This document shows positions 1-8,430 of a stretch of 11,698 nt of DNA, one piece after another (positions within the stretch are counted from its first letter, which is position 1; every line of letters begins with the position of its first letter). The stretch is from Verrucomicrobiales bacterium. Lineage in GTDB: Bacteria; Verrucomicrobiota; Verrucomicrobiae; Limisphaerales; UBA9464. The stretch spans positions 1 through 11,698 of the forward strand of contig SXXZ01000282.1 of NCBI GenBank assembly GCA_005789375.1. The letters are read 5' to 3'. A program made the translations under genes and the position numbers. The notes beneath the pieces were generated by a model, which saw only the letters and a list, made by a program, of their open reading frames with translations, was not told the DNA's origin and did no database searches.

Positions 1-338
1 CACCCGACGGCACCTGCATTCGCGACTACATCCACATCGCCGATCTGGCTCAGGCCCACATTCAGGCCCTGGCTCCCGGCAAACACGGCTTCTTCAATCT
101 GGGCAACGGCTCCGGTTTTTCAGTGCGCGAAGTCATCGAAGCCTGCCGGCGGATTTCTGGTCAACCCATCGCAGTGGTGGAGAAAGACCGCCGCCCGGGA
201 GATCCGCCCCGCCTCGTCGCCGCCGCACAAAAGGCCGCCACCGAACTCGGGTGGCAGCCGCGCTTCCCGCACCTGGACCAGATCGTGCAGACGGCCTGGG
301 ATTGGCATGTCAAACACCCGGACGGTTACCCAGATTGA
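1..338 (+). CDS. galE: UDP-glucose 4-epimerase, C-terminal part (truncated by window edge)
   Basis: This is the last 111 codons of a short-chain dehydrogenase/reductase-type sugar nucleotide epimerase. It is read in the frame whose first whole codon is at base 3, and it stops at TGA 336-338. The visible part contains DGTCIRDYIHIADLAQAH followed by FFNLGNGSGFSV. These match the substrate-binding C-terminal region of GalE, where 'GTCIRDYIHV.DLA.AH' and 'NLG.G.G.SV' are strongly conserved. The end, with RPGDPPRLVA and LGW, also fits the GalE tail. GalE is a cytoplasmic NAD-dependent enzyme that interconverts UDP-glucose and UDP-galactose for galactose use and for cell-envelope polysaccharide. 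The Rossmann nucleotide-binding part and the YxxxK catalytic pair lie upstream of the window. The sulfatase start follows 22 bases after the stop, so the two may be co-transcribed. Paralogous UDP-sugar epimerases cannot be fully excluded. Confidence 0.93.
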   Translation, partial: PDGTCIRDYIHIADLAQAHIQALAPGKHGFFNLGNGSGFSVREVIEACRRISGQPIAVVEKDRRPGDPPRLVAAAQKAATELGWQPRFPHLDQIVQTAWDWHVKHPDGYPD

Positions 339-360
339 TCTCCCCAAAACAACCAGAGCC

Positions 361-1887
361 ATGAAACTTTTTTGCCGAATATGGATCGGGCTCTGGATCG
401 TGTTCGCAGCGAGGGCCACTGCGTCGGTAACCGGAGAATCCCGGCCGACTGAATCCCTTCGAACCCCATCAAGTCGTCTCGCCGGAAGCCGGCCGAACGT
501 CGTCCTCATCATGAGTGACGATCAGGGCTACGGCGAACTGAGTTGCCACGGCAACCCCATCCTGCGAACCCCGCACCTGGATCGACTCCATTCGCAAAGT
601 CTCCGATTCACGCAGTACCACGTCAGCCCAACGTGCGCTCCCACCCGCTCGGCCTTGCTAACGGGCCGGCACGAGTTTCGCAATGGAGTCACCCACACCA
701 TTTTTGAGCGGGAACGCCTTCGGCTCGATGCAGTCACCTTGGCCGATGTACTCCGGAAGACCGGCTACACCACCGGGATCTTCGGCAAGTGGCACCTCGG
801 TGATGAAGACGCTTACCTGCCAGAACGACGCGGGTTCGACCAGGTGTTGATCCACGGCGGCGGCGGCATCGGACAAACTTTCCCGGGAAGCTGCGGTGAT
901 GCCCCAGGCAACCAGTACCACGACCCATCCCTCTGGAATGGCAGCCGCTTTGAAAAGACCCACGGCTACTGCACCGATGTCTTCATGGACCGAGCCGGCG
1001 ACTGGATGGCCCAGTGCCAAGCTCAAGGGAAACCCTTCTTCACCATGGTCACGCCCAATGCCCCGCATGGTCCCTACGTGATCCCCTCCGAAGAATGGGC
1101 CGCACCGTATCGGAACCGCGGGCTGTCCACCAATGCCGTGGCCTACTATGCCATGATCGCCCATCTCGATGCGGCGCTCGGTCGATTGATGGCGCGTTTG
1201 GATCAGCTGCAGTTGAGCCAAAATACTCTGGTGATTTTCCAGACCGACAACGGGCATTCGTTGGACGGAATCTTCAACGCAGGAATGCGCGGAATGAAGG
1301 GGACCGCCTATCAGGGCGGAATCCGCGTGCCCGCCTTCTGGCGTTGGCCAGGCCGACTCCCCGGCGGCACCGACTGCGCGGCGCTCACGGCCCACATCGA
1401 CCTCTTTCCAACCCTAGCCTCGCTCGCCGGAGCCGACCTCACCCCGGTCCGCAGCCAAGTTGAGGGTCGCTCCCTAGTGCCGCTGCTCGAAAATTCACAG
1501 GCACCGTGGGCCAACCGGTTGTTGGTGACCCACTTTGGTCGCTGGGACTATGGCGAGGCGCACGCCGCACGCTACCGCCTGTGCGCCATCCGGGACTCCC
1601 GCTTCAAACTAGTGAACCACCGCGAACTCTACGATTTGGAAACCGATCCCGGGGAAAACAAGAACCTCAGTGCCCGTCACCCCGAAATCGTAGCCCGCCT
1701 GCAAACCGCCTACGATGCGTGGTGGACCGAAGTGCTTCCCGAAACGGTGACCAACGAACAAGCGCTAGGCACCTATCTCAACCCCTTCAAGCAACGCTAT
1801 TGGGATCAATTCAACCTGCCCCGCGATACCGAGTTGATGAACCAGATGGATCCGATCTTGAAATTTGTCCGACCCCGGGGTCGATGA
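361..1887 (+). CDS. Secreted type I (formylglycine) sulfatase, arylsulfatase A-like
   Basis: This 508-residue protein belongs to the alkaline phosphatase/sulfatase superfamily and should hydrolyse sulfate esters outside the cytoplasm. The start at 361 gives a signal peptide with a hydrophobic core of about residues 6-22 (MKLFCRIWIGLWIVF then ARATAS). An in-frame ATG at 307 would overlap galE and add 18 uncharged-to-basic residues before the signal, so I reject it. Active-site elements are visible. The metal-binding pair is D53-D54 in NVVLIMSDDQGYGE. The formylglycine motif is C92-A-P-T-R96, followed by SALLTGR. GKWHLG spans 142-147 (K143, H145). H236 lies in NAPHGP, D296-N297 in QTDNGH, and K313 in the RGMKGTAYQGG segment. 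The C-terminal ELYDLETDPGE followed by N is typical of this family. The cysteine type needs a formylglycine-generating enzyme, which is not in this window. The length is normal for bacterial sulfatases. The substrate cannot be told from the sequence; sulfated polysaccharide is the usual guess in this group of bacteria. It is followed after 13 bases by the CxxCH gene. Confidence 0.95.
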   Translation: MKLFCRIWIGLWIVFAARATASVTGESRPTESLRTPSSRLAGSRPNVVLIMSDDQGYGELSCHGNPILRTPHLDRLHSQSLRFTQYHVSPTCAPTRSALLTGRHEFRNGVTHTIFERERLRLDAVTLADVLRKTGYTTGIFGKWHLGDEDAYLPERRGFDQVLIHGGGGIGQTFPGSCGDAPGNQYHDPSLWNGSRFEKTHGYCTDVFMDRAGDWMAQCQAQGKPFFTMVTPNAPHGPYVIPSEEWAAPYRNRGLSTNAVAYYAMIAHLDAALGRLMARLDQLQLSQNTLVIFQTDNGHSLDGIFNAGMRGMKGTAYQGGIRVPAFWRWPGRLPGGTDCAALTAHIDLFPTLASLAGADLTPVRSQVEGRSLVPLLENSQAPWANRLLVTHFGRWDYGEAHAARYRLCAIRDSRFKLVNHRELYDLETDPGENKNLSARHPEIVARLQTAYDAWWTEVLPETVTNEQALGTYLNPFKQRYWDQFNLPRDTELMNQMDPILKFVRPRGR

Positions 1888-1900
1888 CACCTTGAAACCC

Positions 1901-3208
1901 ATGAAGGGCGCACTGCATCGGAGAGGGTCGGTCGGAGCCGCATCCCTGGGACTGCTTGGGCTAATGGGCCTCATCGGAATAGCGCACTCATCGCAGTGGG
2001 AGCCTGATTTAGATTCTGAGCCGCACCGCTATTTTCAACGAACGGCCGTCGACCGTTTCAGCCGCCGCATTCCTGAACTCGCGGAAGGGCGTCTCCCCTT
2101 AGACCGCTCCAGTGAACGGGCCTTCCTGAAGAGCCTACTGGCGGCTCTCGACATTCCAGAGTCTTCCCAATTGCTGGTCTTCTCCAACACCAGCCTGCAA
2201 CTGAGCCTCATCAACCCCGGCAATCCGCGGGCCCTTTATTTCAGCGACGACTTGTATCTGGGCTACGTGCCTGGCGGGAAAATTGAGGTCGCTACCATCG
2301 ATGCCCAACTCGGGGCCGTCTTCTATATCTTCGATATTCCCCGCAGCGACTCCCGGGTGATCGTCGAACGGGCCCGGCGCTGCATGAACTGCCACGCCAA
2401 TGAGGACACGCTCCAAGTCCCCGGATTGTCCGTAAAATCGGTGGCTCCAGGTCCCGGTGGTGGCAGCCTCGACACCTTCCATCCCGGCCAGTCCGGCCAC
2501 ACCCAACCGCTGGCTGAGCGCTTCGGCGGTTGGTACGTCACGGGCACCGGCCGCTTTGACAAGCACTGGGGCAATCGGATGGGGCGACTCTACCAAGGTG
2601 AACTCAGTGCCACACCCCTAGAGCCCGGCACGCAATTCTCCTTCGCGCGCTATCCGGTTACCACGAGCGACCTGCTGGCCCACCTGCTCCATGAGCATCA
2701 AGTGGGAGGCATTAATCGTCTCATCCGAGCCCAGTACCGTTTCCGGGAACTCCGTCACCAGAATCAAGGGGCACTGCCCAAAAATCTCCCACCGGATCTG
2801 GAGACCGAACTGGCCGATTTGTTGGGCTACTTGCTCTTTGCCCAAGAGGCCTCTCTGCCTCAATCGGGTGTGCCCGGAGACCCGGCCTTCCGTCAAGCGT
2901 TTGCCCGAAACCGGAAATCAATCGGCGGACATTCCCTGAAAGACTTGGACTTGCAAACCCGCCTGCTGCGCTTCCGCTGCAGCTATCTGGTTCACACGCC
3001 CTTCTTCGATGGATTGGATCAGGATCTGCGCCGAAGAATTTTACAAGATTTGGACCGAGCCTTGGAGCCATCGACCCAACGGTCTTTGTCGGCTGAAAAA
3101 ACAAACGCGGCTTCCCGCCACTTGAGTGACGAAGAAGCCGCGGTGATCCGGACCATCCTCAGAGCAACCGTGCCTGGATTTCCCAACGGAAACCTAAAGA
3201 CGGATTAA
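1901..3208 (+). CDS. Secreted or membrane-anchored CxxCH (possible monohaem cytochrome c-like) protein of unknown function
   Basis: This is a 435-residue protein that I cannot place in a named family. The ATG at 1901 gives a basic N-terminus (MKGALHRRGS) and one hydrophobic stretch at about 12-29, which is a signal peptide or anchor. A TTG at 1865 is in frame, but it lies inside the sulfatase gene and is less likely. One haem-binding motif, C161-M-N-C-H165, sits mid-protein after a segment (about 110-145) containing LYFSDDLYLGYVPGG and 'GAVFYIFD'. Near the C-terminus, LVHTPFFDGL is followed by an acidic/Leu-rich helix and LSDEEAAVIRTIL, which resembles the closing helix of cytochrome c-like domains. 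The protein is too long and the motif too central for a simple class I cytochrome c. An axial Met ligand cannot be assigned with confidence. Haem would be attached in the periplasm. It sits 13 bases after the sulfatase, probably on the same transcript, so a shared extracytoplasmic role is plausible but unproven. Confidence 0.72.
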   Translation: MKGALHRRGSVGAASLGLLGLMGLIGIAHSSQWEPDLDSEPHRYFQRTAVDRFSRRIPELAEGRLPLDRSSERAFLKSLLAALDIPESSQLLVFSNTSLQLSLINPGNPRALYFSDDLYLGYVPGGKIEVATIDAQLGAVFYIFDIPRSDSRVIVERARRCMNCHANEDTLQVPGLSVKSVAPGPGGGSLDTFHPGQSGHTQPLAERFGGWYVTGTGRFDKHWGNRMGRLYQGELSATPLEPGTQFSFARYPVTTSDLLAHLLHEHQVGGINRLIRAQYRFRELRHQNQGALPKNLPPDLETELADLLGYLLFAQEASLPQSGVPGDPAFRQAFARNRKSIGGHSLKDLDLQTRLLRFRCSYLVHTPFFDGLDQDLRRRILQDLDRALEPSTQRSLSAEKTNAASRHLSDEEAAVIRTILRATVPGFPNGNLKTD

Positions 3209-3244
3209 GACAGGGCGACCGGAGATGGGTCGAACGACGACTGA

Positions 3245-3634
3245 TTAGTGCTTGGCCGTCTCGGTCTTCTCGCCAGCGGCAGTCCATCCGGAGATGCCAG
3301 CGGACATGTGCTTCACGTTCTTGTAGCCGAGCTTCTCAGCGGCTTCGGCAGCGGCCTTGTAAGCCTTGCAACGCGGGCCGCCGCAGTAGGCGACGATCAA
3401 CGAGGACTTGTCGGCCGGCAGCGACTTGGCGAAATTCTTTTCGATCGCATCGAAATCCAAGGCTCCCGGGACGTGGGCCTTGGCGTAGGACTCAGAACCG
3501 TTCACATCGATGAACACGGCCTTCTTGGAAGCCACCAGAGACTTGACCTCCTTGACGCTGATGTCGGGGAACTCCCCGGCGAAAACAGAAGCGGAGATAA
3601 ACAGTGTGGCGGCGAGTGCGAGGATTTTCTTCAT
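3245..3634 (-). CDS. Secreted single-domain rhodanese-like sulfurtransferase
   Basis: This 129-residue protein begins MKKILALAATLFISASVFAG, a clear signal peptide with probable cleavage near residue 19-20 (SVFAG then EF). The mature part is one rhodanese domain: FIDVNGSESYAKAHVPGALD (about 41-60), the active-site loop YCGGPRC (C84 to C89), and a closing AGISGWTAAGE segment (about 112-122). Rhodaneses carry a persulfide on the loop cysteine and transfer sulfane sulfur; C84 aligns with that position. A second cysteine, C89, ends the loop and could form a disulfide. An upstream in-frame ATG near 3772 would place charged and non-signal sequence before the signal peptide and would overlap the neighbouring gene, so I chose 3634. 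The gene is convergent with the CxxCH gene (36-base gap) and divergent from the PSD1 gene. The sulfur acceptor is unknown. Confidence 0.9.
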   Translation of the reverse strand: MKKILALAATLFISASVFAGEFPDISVKEVKSLVASKKAVFIDVNGSESYAKAHVPGALDFDAIEKNFAKSLPADKSSLIVAYCGGPRCKAYKAAAEAAEKLGYKNVKHMSAGISGWTAAGEKTETAKH

Positions 3635-3758
3635 ATCTGTGATACGTTCGACCGGAACGATTCCCAGGCAAGCAAAAAGTCCGAGCAGCCAACCCCTTGA
3701 CCCCGGCAAGCAGGATGGTCTGCTGTGGGGCACTTCATCTCCCCGGATAGTCCTTTGC
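3635..3758. promoter_or_regulatory. Divergent intergenic region between rhodanese and PSD1 genes
   Basis: This 124-base gap separates two genes that point away from each other, so it must hold promoters for both if they are transcribed on their own. I found no convincing -35/-10 pair. Two small dyads are visible: GGAA-CGA-TTCC at 3654-3664, close to the rhodanese start, and AGCAG-GATGGT-CTGCT at 3709-3724, ahead of the PSD1 start. Both are short enough to arise by chance. Neither gene has a strong Shine-Dalgarno sequence. Confidence 0.4.
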
Positions 3759-6284
3759 ATGCCCTGCATCATTCCAGTTTGGATCCGTCAGCTAGCGCCC
3801 GTGCTCTGGGGAGCTGCTGCGTTGTTGGCTGAAGCGACGAACAACCCTGGAACCCACTGGGCCTTTGAACCCCTGAGCCAAGGGGAGCCTCCTCAGCCGA
3901 AGGCCATTGGGTGGGCCCGAACTGTTCCCGATTTGTGGATCTTGGATGCGCTCGAACGGGCGGGCATCGAGCCGTCACCCGAGGCCGACCGCATCGCTTG
4001 GTTGCGTCGGGTGCACTTCGACCTCACCGGCCTTCCGCCGACCCCAGAAGAGGCTCTGGCCTTCCAACGGGACCCGCGCCCGGATGCCACCGAACGCGTG
4101 GTGGAGTCGCTGTTGCAGTCGCCGGCCTACGGAGAGCACTGGGGACAACAGTGGCTGGACGTGGTGCGCTACGCCGACACGCATGGGTTCGAGGTCAACA
4201 CCGAACGCCCCCATGCCTGGCCGTATCGGGACTATGTGATCCGGGCCTTCAATGCCGATACGCCCTATCCCGACTTCATCCGTGAGCAACTGGCCGGAGA
4301 CCAGCACGGTCGCGATGCGGCCACGGGGTTTCTGGTCACCGCCTCGGTGCTTCTGCCCGGGCAAATCGGAGCCGACGACATCTCCAAGCGCCTGGCCCGT
4401 CAGGACGCCCTCGACGAAATCGTAGTCAACACCGCTCAGAGCTTCCTGGGTTTGAGCATCGGCTGCGCGCGGTGCCATGATCACAAGTTTGACCCAATCT
4501 CTTCGCGGGATTATTTCGGCATGCAGGCCTTCTTCGCCGGGGTCGAATACGGAGATCGGGAGCTGACGGACCCTGAATCCCAAACCCGCCGCGAGGACAT
4601 CCGCAGGTGGAAAGAGCGCAAGGCAGCCGTGGTGGCCACGCTGTCCCGACTGGAACCCTTGGCTCGACCGGGTACACCCACTGGAAGCTCTCCGTCGGTT
4701 TCCACGGCCGCACGCGTGGCGCTCAAAGCTCGGATGAACTCCGACCGCTTTGCCGCCGTCACCACACGGCGGATCCGCTTCACCGTTCTGGAGACCAATT
4801 CTCTCGAACCGTGCATCGATGAATTAGAAGTTTGGGACCTGGAGTCTCACAACGTGGCCTTGGCGAGCCTGGGCACCCACGTCCGTTCCTCGGGTGACAC
4901 CACCGTGGAGAACCGCCACGAACTGCGCTTGATCCACGACGGACACTACGGCAACTCCCACAGCTGGATGTCGAACGAGAAGGGTCGCGGATGGGTGGTC
5001 CTGGAGTTCCCTGAGCCCCGGCGCATCGACCGAGTGAGTTGGGCCCGCGACCGTGAGGGTGAATTCTCCGATCGCTTGGCCACGGCCTATCGCATCGAAG
5101 TGGAAACCAACTCCGGCGACTGGATCACAGTGGCCGATGCCAGTGACCGGAAACCCTTTGAGGGCCGAAATCCCGCGGCCGATGAGTGGGAATTGCCGCC
5201 AGCCGCGCTGGCTAAATTAGATCCTCGGTCTCGCCAGCCAACCCAGGCCTTACTGGACGAACGCCTCCGGCTCGAACGCGCCATAGCCGGCGGCGTGGCC
5301 TCGCAACAGGCCTTTGCTGGAATCTTCCGCAAACCCGACCGCATCCACCTGCTACACCGAGGGGACCCCGAACAGCCCGGGCCCGAGGTGGCTCCATCGG
5401 TGCCGGAGGTCTTGGGAACCGTGCGCCTGCCAACCGACGCGCCGGAGCCCGAGCGGCGACGAGCTCTAGCCCAATGGCTGACCCAACCCGATCAGGCCTT
5501 GATCGCTCGGGTTATGGTGAACCGGATTTGGCAGGGACATTTTGGGACCGGCCTGGTCGACACACCCAGCGACTTTGGACGCACGGGCAGCCGACCCTCC
5601 CATCCCGGCCTCTTGGATCGGCTAGCCCGCGAGTTCATCGCCAACGGTGGATCCGCCAAGCACCTGCACCGGTTGATCGTGCTGTCGTCCACTTACCGAC
5701 AGTCCTCAAGCCATCGGAAAGCGGCGGCGGCACTGGACGCCGAAGCTCGGCTTCTCTGGCGCTACCCACCACGACGTTTGGGCTCTGAACCCATTCGCGA
5801 CGCCATGCTTGCGGTGGCCGGAGAACTCAATCGACAACGCGGTGGCCGGGGTTTCGACCTCTTCGATCAACGCGGAGGCCTCAGCGGATTCAAACCGGTG
5901 GAGTCCTTTCCGGCCAACGGCCTAAGACGCATGATTTACGCCCATAAAGTACGCCGAGAACCCGAGGCGGTGTTCGGAGCCTTCGATTGCCCCGATGCCG
6001 GACAGAGCACGTCACGGCGGCGCGAATCGACGACCCCCATCCAAGCCCTGAATCTTTGGAACAGCCGCTTCACGCTGGAACGCTCGTCCGCCTTGGCCCG
6101 TCGGGTGCGACACGAAGCCGGAGCCCGCCCGCAAAACCAAGTCCAACGGGCCTTCCTACTGACCCTGTCCCGGCCCGCTACCCGGGCCGAAGAACAAGAA
6201 GCCTTGGAGGCTCTGCGGGGACAAGACCTCGAGGTGCTGTGCCGGGCCCTCTTTAACAGCAACGAGTTTCTCTTCATTCCATGA
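3759..6284 (+). CDS. PSCyt2/PSD1 (DUF1549-DUF1553) protein with inserted discoidin-like domain
   Basis: This 841-residue exported protein belongs to a family abundant in Planctomycetes and Verrucomicrobia and has no established biochemical function. The ATG at 3759 gives a signal peptide (hydrophobic core about 4-24, ending LLAEA). The frame stays open upstream, but only antisense to the rhodanese gene. Domain order is as follows. DUF1549/PSCyt2 spans about 55-265, with [36 protein letters not shown] and the CxxCH motif C236-A-R-C-H240 followed by DHKFDP. A beta-rich insert follows at about 335-470. DUF1553/PSD1 spans about 565-840, with [36 protein letters not shown] and a C-terminal [14 protein letters not shown]. 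The insert contains IDELEVWD, '[17 protein letters not shown]' and [12 protein letters not shown], a pattern typical of discoidin (F5/8 type C) galactose-binding folds. There is no N-terminal PSCyt1 cytochrome domain. Its stop overlaps the DUF1501 start, so the two are probably translationally coupled partners. Confidence 0.9.
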   Translation: MPCIIPVWIRQLAPVLWGAAALLAEATNNPGTHWAFEPLSQGEPPQPKAIGWARTVPDLWILDALERAGIEPSPEADRIAWLRRVHFDLTGLPPTPEEALAFQRDPRPDATERVVESLLQSPAYGEHWGQQWLDVVRYADTHGFEVNTERPHAWPYRDYVIRAFNADTPYPDFIREQLAGDQHGRDAATGFLVTASVLLPGQIGADDISKRLARQDALDEIVVNTAQSFLGLSIGCARCHDHKFDPISSRDYFGMQAFFAGVEYGDRELTDPESQTRREDIRRWKERKAAVVATLSRLEPLARPGTPTGSSPSVSTAARVALKARMNSDRFAAVTTRRIRFTVLETNSLEPCIDELEVWDLESHNVALASLGTHVRSSGDTTVENRHELRLIHDGHYGNSHSWMSNEKGRGWVVLEFPEPRRIDRVSWARDREGEFSDRLATAYRIEVETNSGDWITVADASDRKPFEGRNPAADEWELPPAALAKLDPRSRQPTQALLDERLRLERAIAGGVASQQAFAGIFRKPDRIHLLHRGDPEQPGPEVAPSVPEVLGTVRLPTDAPEPERRRALAQWLTQPDQALIARVMVNRIWQGHFGTGLVDTPSDFGRTGSRPSHPGLLDRLAREFIANGGSAKHLHRLIVLSSTYRQSSSHRKAAAALDAEARLLWRYPPRRLGSEPIRDAMLAVAGELNRQRGGRGFDLFDQRGGLSGFKPVESFPANGLRRMIYAHKVRREPEAVFGAFDCPDAGQSTSRRRESTTPIQALNLWNSRFTLERSSALARRVRHEAGARPQNQVQRAFLLTLSRPATRAEEQEALEALRGQDLEVLCRALFNSNEFLFIP

Positions 6285-7762
6285 ACCCCGGGGCTGAATC
6301 GTTATCCTTCCAGGGGCATGGACTGCTCGACCGCCGCGGGTTTCTGGGCCGCAGCGCCACCGCACTCGGCTCGGTCGCACTCACCCACTTGCTCGGTCGA
6401 GAGGGTCTTCTGGCAGCCCAACCGGATGTGAGCGCTGTCCTTGCAGACCTGGCCCACCCCAACCGTCCGCGTCCGCCGCACTTCTCCCCGAAGGCCCGGA
6501 ATGTCATCGTGATCTTCTGCGCTGGAGCGGTCAGCCAACTGGAAACTTGGGATTACAAACCTGAGCTCCACCGCTGGAATGACAAACCCATGCCGGGCGG
6601 ACCTGCTGTGACGTTCCAGGGACCGGCCGGAAACTTGGCCCGACCTCAGTATGCGTTCCGACCGCGCGGGCAAACCGGCAAGATGGTCTCGGACCTCATC
6701 CCGCACCTCGCCGAATTGACCGACGACATCGCCTTTGTCCATTCGCTCACCAGCAAGAGCAACACCCACGGGCCGGCCGAGAATTTTCTCTCCACCGGCT
6801 TCGCGCTCGACGGGTTCCCCAGTATCGGGTCGTGGATTGGCTACGCGTTGGGAACCGACAATCAGGATTTGCCGGCCTTCGTCTCGCTCCTCGACCCTCG
6901 TGGTGTCCCGCAAAATGGATCGAACAACTGGGGTTCGGGCTTCTTGCCGGCCACCTTTCAAGGAACGACGTGGAGCGCTCAAAATCCGGTGCGTCACCTG
7001 TCAGCCCCAGGAATCACCCGCGACGCCGATCAAGCCGCCCGCCGCCTGCTGGGGCAGTTGAACCAGCGCCACCTCGAAGAGCACCCCGGTGACGAAAAAC
7101 TCGCTGCCCGCATCGCCAGCTATGAGTTGGCGGCGCGGATGCAGCTCAGCGTTCCGGAGATCAGCGATTTGTCCACTGAGCCGGCCCATATCCTGAGAGC
7201 CTACGGAGCCGACGACACCGGCAATCCCATTAAGGCCGGATTCGCCCGCAACTGCATCTTGGCTCGCCGGCTCGTCGAACGGGGCGTGCGGTTTGTGCAA
7301 CTCTTCAATGGGGCTTATGCCAGTGGCGGTGAACTCAATTGGGATGGTCACAACAAACTCAAGGAACAGTACGACCGCCACGCGGGCATCCTCGATCAAC
7401 CGGCCGCCGCCCTCATTCGGGACCTCGGACAGCGGGGTCTTCTGGAGAACACCCTCGTGGTCTGGTGCACCGAATTCGGGCGCATGCCATTTTTCCAGAA
7501 GGGAGCTCAAGGAAGGGATCACAACCCAGACGGTTTCACGTCTTGGATGACCGGCGCCGGGATTCGCAAAGGTGTGAGCCATGGTGTGACCGATGAACTC
7601 GGACGAGCGGCCGTGAAGGACATCCATCCGTTGTACGACTTCAATGCCACCGTCCTGCACTTGCTCGGTTTGGACCACGAACGCCTGACCTTTGAGCACA
7701 ACGGGGTTCAACGGCGCCTGACCAATGTCGAAGGCCACGTCATCCGTGAGATCTTGGCGTGA
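6281..7762 (+). CDS. DUF1501 protein, Tat-exported
   Basis: This 493-residue protein starts inside the PSD1 gene's stop (ATGA, 6281-6284), which fixes the start and implies coupled translation. A twin-arginine signal is visible: [20 protein letters not shown], with R18-R19 and a modest hydrophobic stretch about 25-39. This suggests export as a folded, perhaps cofactor-bearing, protein. Family features in order: [21 protein letters not shown] near 75, [17 protein letters not shown] near 155, [20 protein letters not shown] near 330, [21 protein letters not shown] near 400 and RDHNPDGF. The tail has [24 protein letters not shown]1501 proteins share the alkaline phosphatase/sulfatase fold clan, but their reaction is not known. 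The conserved Asp/His residues in the GHN, EFGR and GRDHNP segments are likely metal or active-site residues (inference from family conservation). The pairing with PSD1 is a standard signature of this bacterial group. Confidence 0.93.
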   Translation: MNPGAESLSFQGHGLLDRRGFLGRSATALGSVALTHLLGREGLLAAQPDVSAVLADLAHPNRPRPPHFSPKARNVIVIFCAGAVSQLETWDYKPELHRWNDKPMPGGPAVTFQGPAGNLARPQYAFRPRGQTGKMVSDLIPHLAELTDDIAFVHSLTSKSNTHGPAENFLSTGFALDGFPSIGSWIGYALGTDNQDLPAFVSLLDPRGVPQNGSNNWGSGFLPATFQGTTWSAQNPVRHLSAPGITRDADQAARRLLGQLNQRHLEEHPGDEKLAARIASYELAARMQLSVPEISDLSTEPAHILRAYGADDTGNPIKAGFARNCILARRLVERGVRFVQLFNGAYASGGELNWDGHNKLKEQYDRHAGILDQPAAALIRDLGQRGLLENTLVVWCTEFGRMPFFQKGAQGRDHNPDGFTSWMTGAGIRKGVSHGVTDELGRAAVKDIHPLYDFNATVLHLLGLDHERLTFEHNGVQRRLTNVEGHVIREILA

Positions 7763-7890
7763 GGACGGAGGATCTTATTGCGGACCGATGGGTCCATCCT
7801 TGCCTTGCGACCACTTCGGGCCTACCGATTCCACCGACGAATCCCTGAGCGATCCTCTCCGCCGCTCCCGGTTCTGAGCACCCCAAACGC

Positions 7891-8430
7891 ATGTCCCAAC
7901 TCATCGATACCCCGATCCCTTGGTGGCAAGTGATGGCCATTGGCCGCAACCCCCGAACCACACTGATACGGCTGGCTATCACGCTGGTGATCGTCTTCGT
8001 GGGTTTCCGGATGTCCATCCAACCCATTCTGGTTCAGGGCATCAGCATGCAACCGACCTACCGGGACGGTCAGCGGCGCTTTCTCAACAAACTGGCCTAC
8101 CGATCTGCACAGCCCCAGCGCGGAGACGTGATCGGTATCCGCGAAGCCGGCAAGCAAGTGCTCCTGCTCAAGCGCGTGATCGGTCTGCCGGGGGAGCGCT
8201 TGCGTATCGTGCAAGGCACCGTGCTCATTAACGGCGAACCCCTCGAAGAACCGTACTTGCTGCCCCCGACCAATGGGGTCCAGAACCCCGCCCGGTGGGC
8301 TGTAGAAGAAGTGCGACTGCAAGACGGTGAACTCTACGTCATTGGAGACAACCGATCCATGCGCCGGGACGACCATTATTTCGGAATCGTAAATCAGAAC
8401 CGCGTTGTCGGGCGTCTGATGAACCCATGA
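7891..8430 (+). CDS. lepB: Signal peptidase I (S26 family), variant box E
   Basis: This 179-residue membrane protease cleaves signal peptides from exported proteins. One transmembrane segment lies at about 26-43. The catalytic serine is S52 in GISMQPT, and the general-base lysine is K94 in LLLKRVIGLPGE. The spacing of 42 residues is close to that of Gram-positive SipS (40) and shorter than in E. coli LepB (55). RGDVIGI (box C-like) and GDNRSMRRDDHYFG (box E) follow. In box E the serine that supports the catalytic lysine in E. coli (S278) aligns with Arg, and R282 aligns with His, while D280 is kept. The length is that of a minimal enzyme without the large beta insertion of E. coli LepB. The start is the ATG at 7891; no clear ribosome binding site is visible. 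It is separated by 128 bases from the DUF1501 gene and overlaps the next gene by ATGA. The genome may carry further signal peptidase paralogues, which cannot be judged here. Confidence 0.92.
   Translation: MSQLIDTPIPWWQVMAIGRNPRTTLIRLAITLVIVFVGFRMSIQPILVQGISMQPTYRDGQRRFLNKLAYRSAQPQRGDVIGIREAGKQVLLLKRVIGLPGERLRIVQGTVLINGEPLEEPYLLPPTNGVQNPARWAVEEVRLQDGELYVIGDNRSMRRDDHYFGIVNQNRVVGRLMNP

Noticed and set aside
307..360. Earlier sulfatase start overlapping galE
   Set aside because: The ATG at 361 begins a good signal peptide; the extension has no signal character and overlaps the galE end.
658..1395. 245-codon minus-strand frame opposite the sulfatase
   Set aside because: It is a shadow of the sulfatase gene in GC-rich DNA; the peptide has no recognisable domain, while the plus strand carries full sulfatase motifs.
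3510..3758. 83-codon in-frame extension upstream of the PSD1 gene
   Set aside because: It lies antisense to the rhodanese gene and shows no signal peptide; the ATG at 3759 starts a proper signal peptide.
3635..3772. 46-codon upstream extension of the rhodanese frame
   Set aside because: It would bury the strong signal peptide (MKKILALAA) inside the protein and overlap the PSD1 start.
7001..7738. 245-codon minus-strand frame opposite the DUF1501 gene
   Set aside because: It lies wholly antisense to a clear DUF1501 gene and has no domain character.
7782..7795. GGACC-GATG-GGTCC hairpin between the DUF1501 and signal peptidase genes
   Set aside because: The stem is only five bases and no T-run follows; it could be chance.
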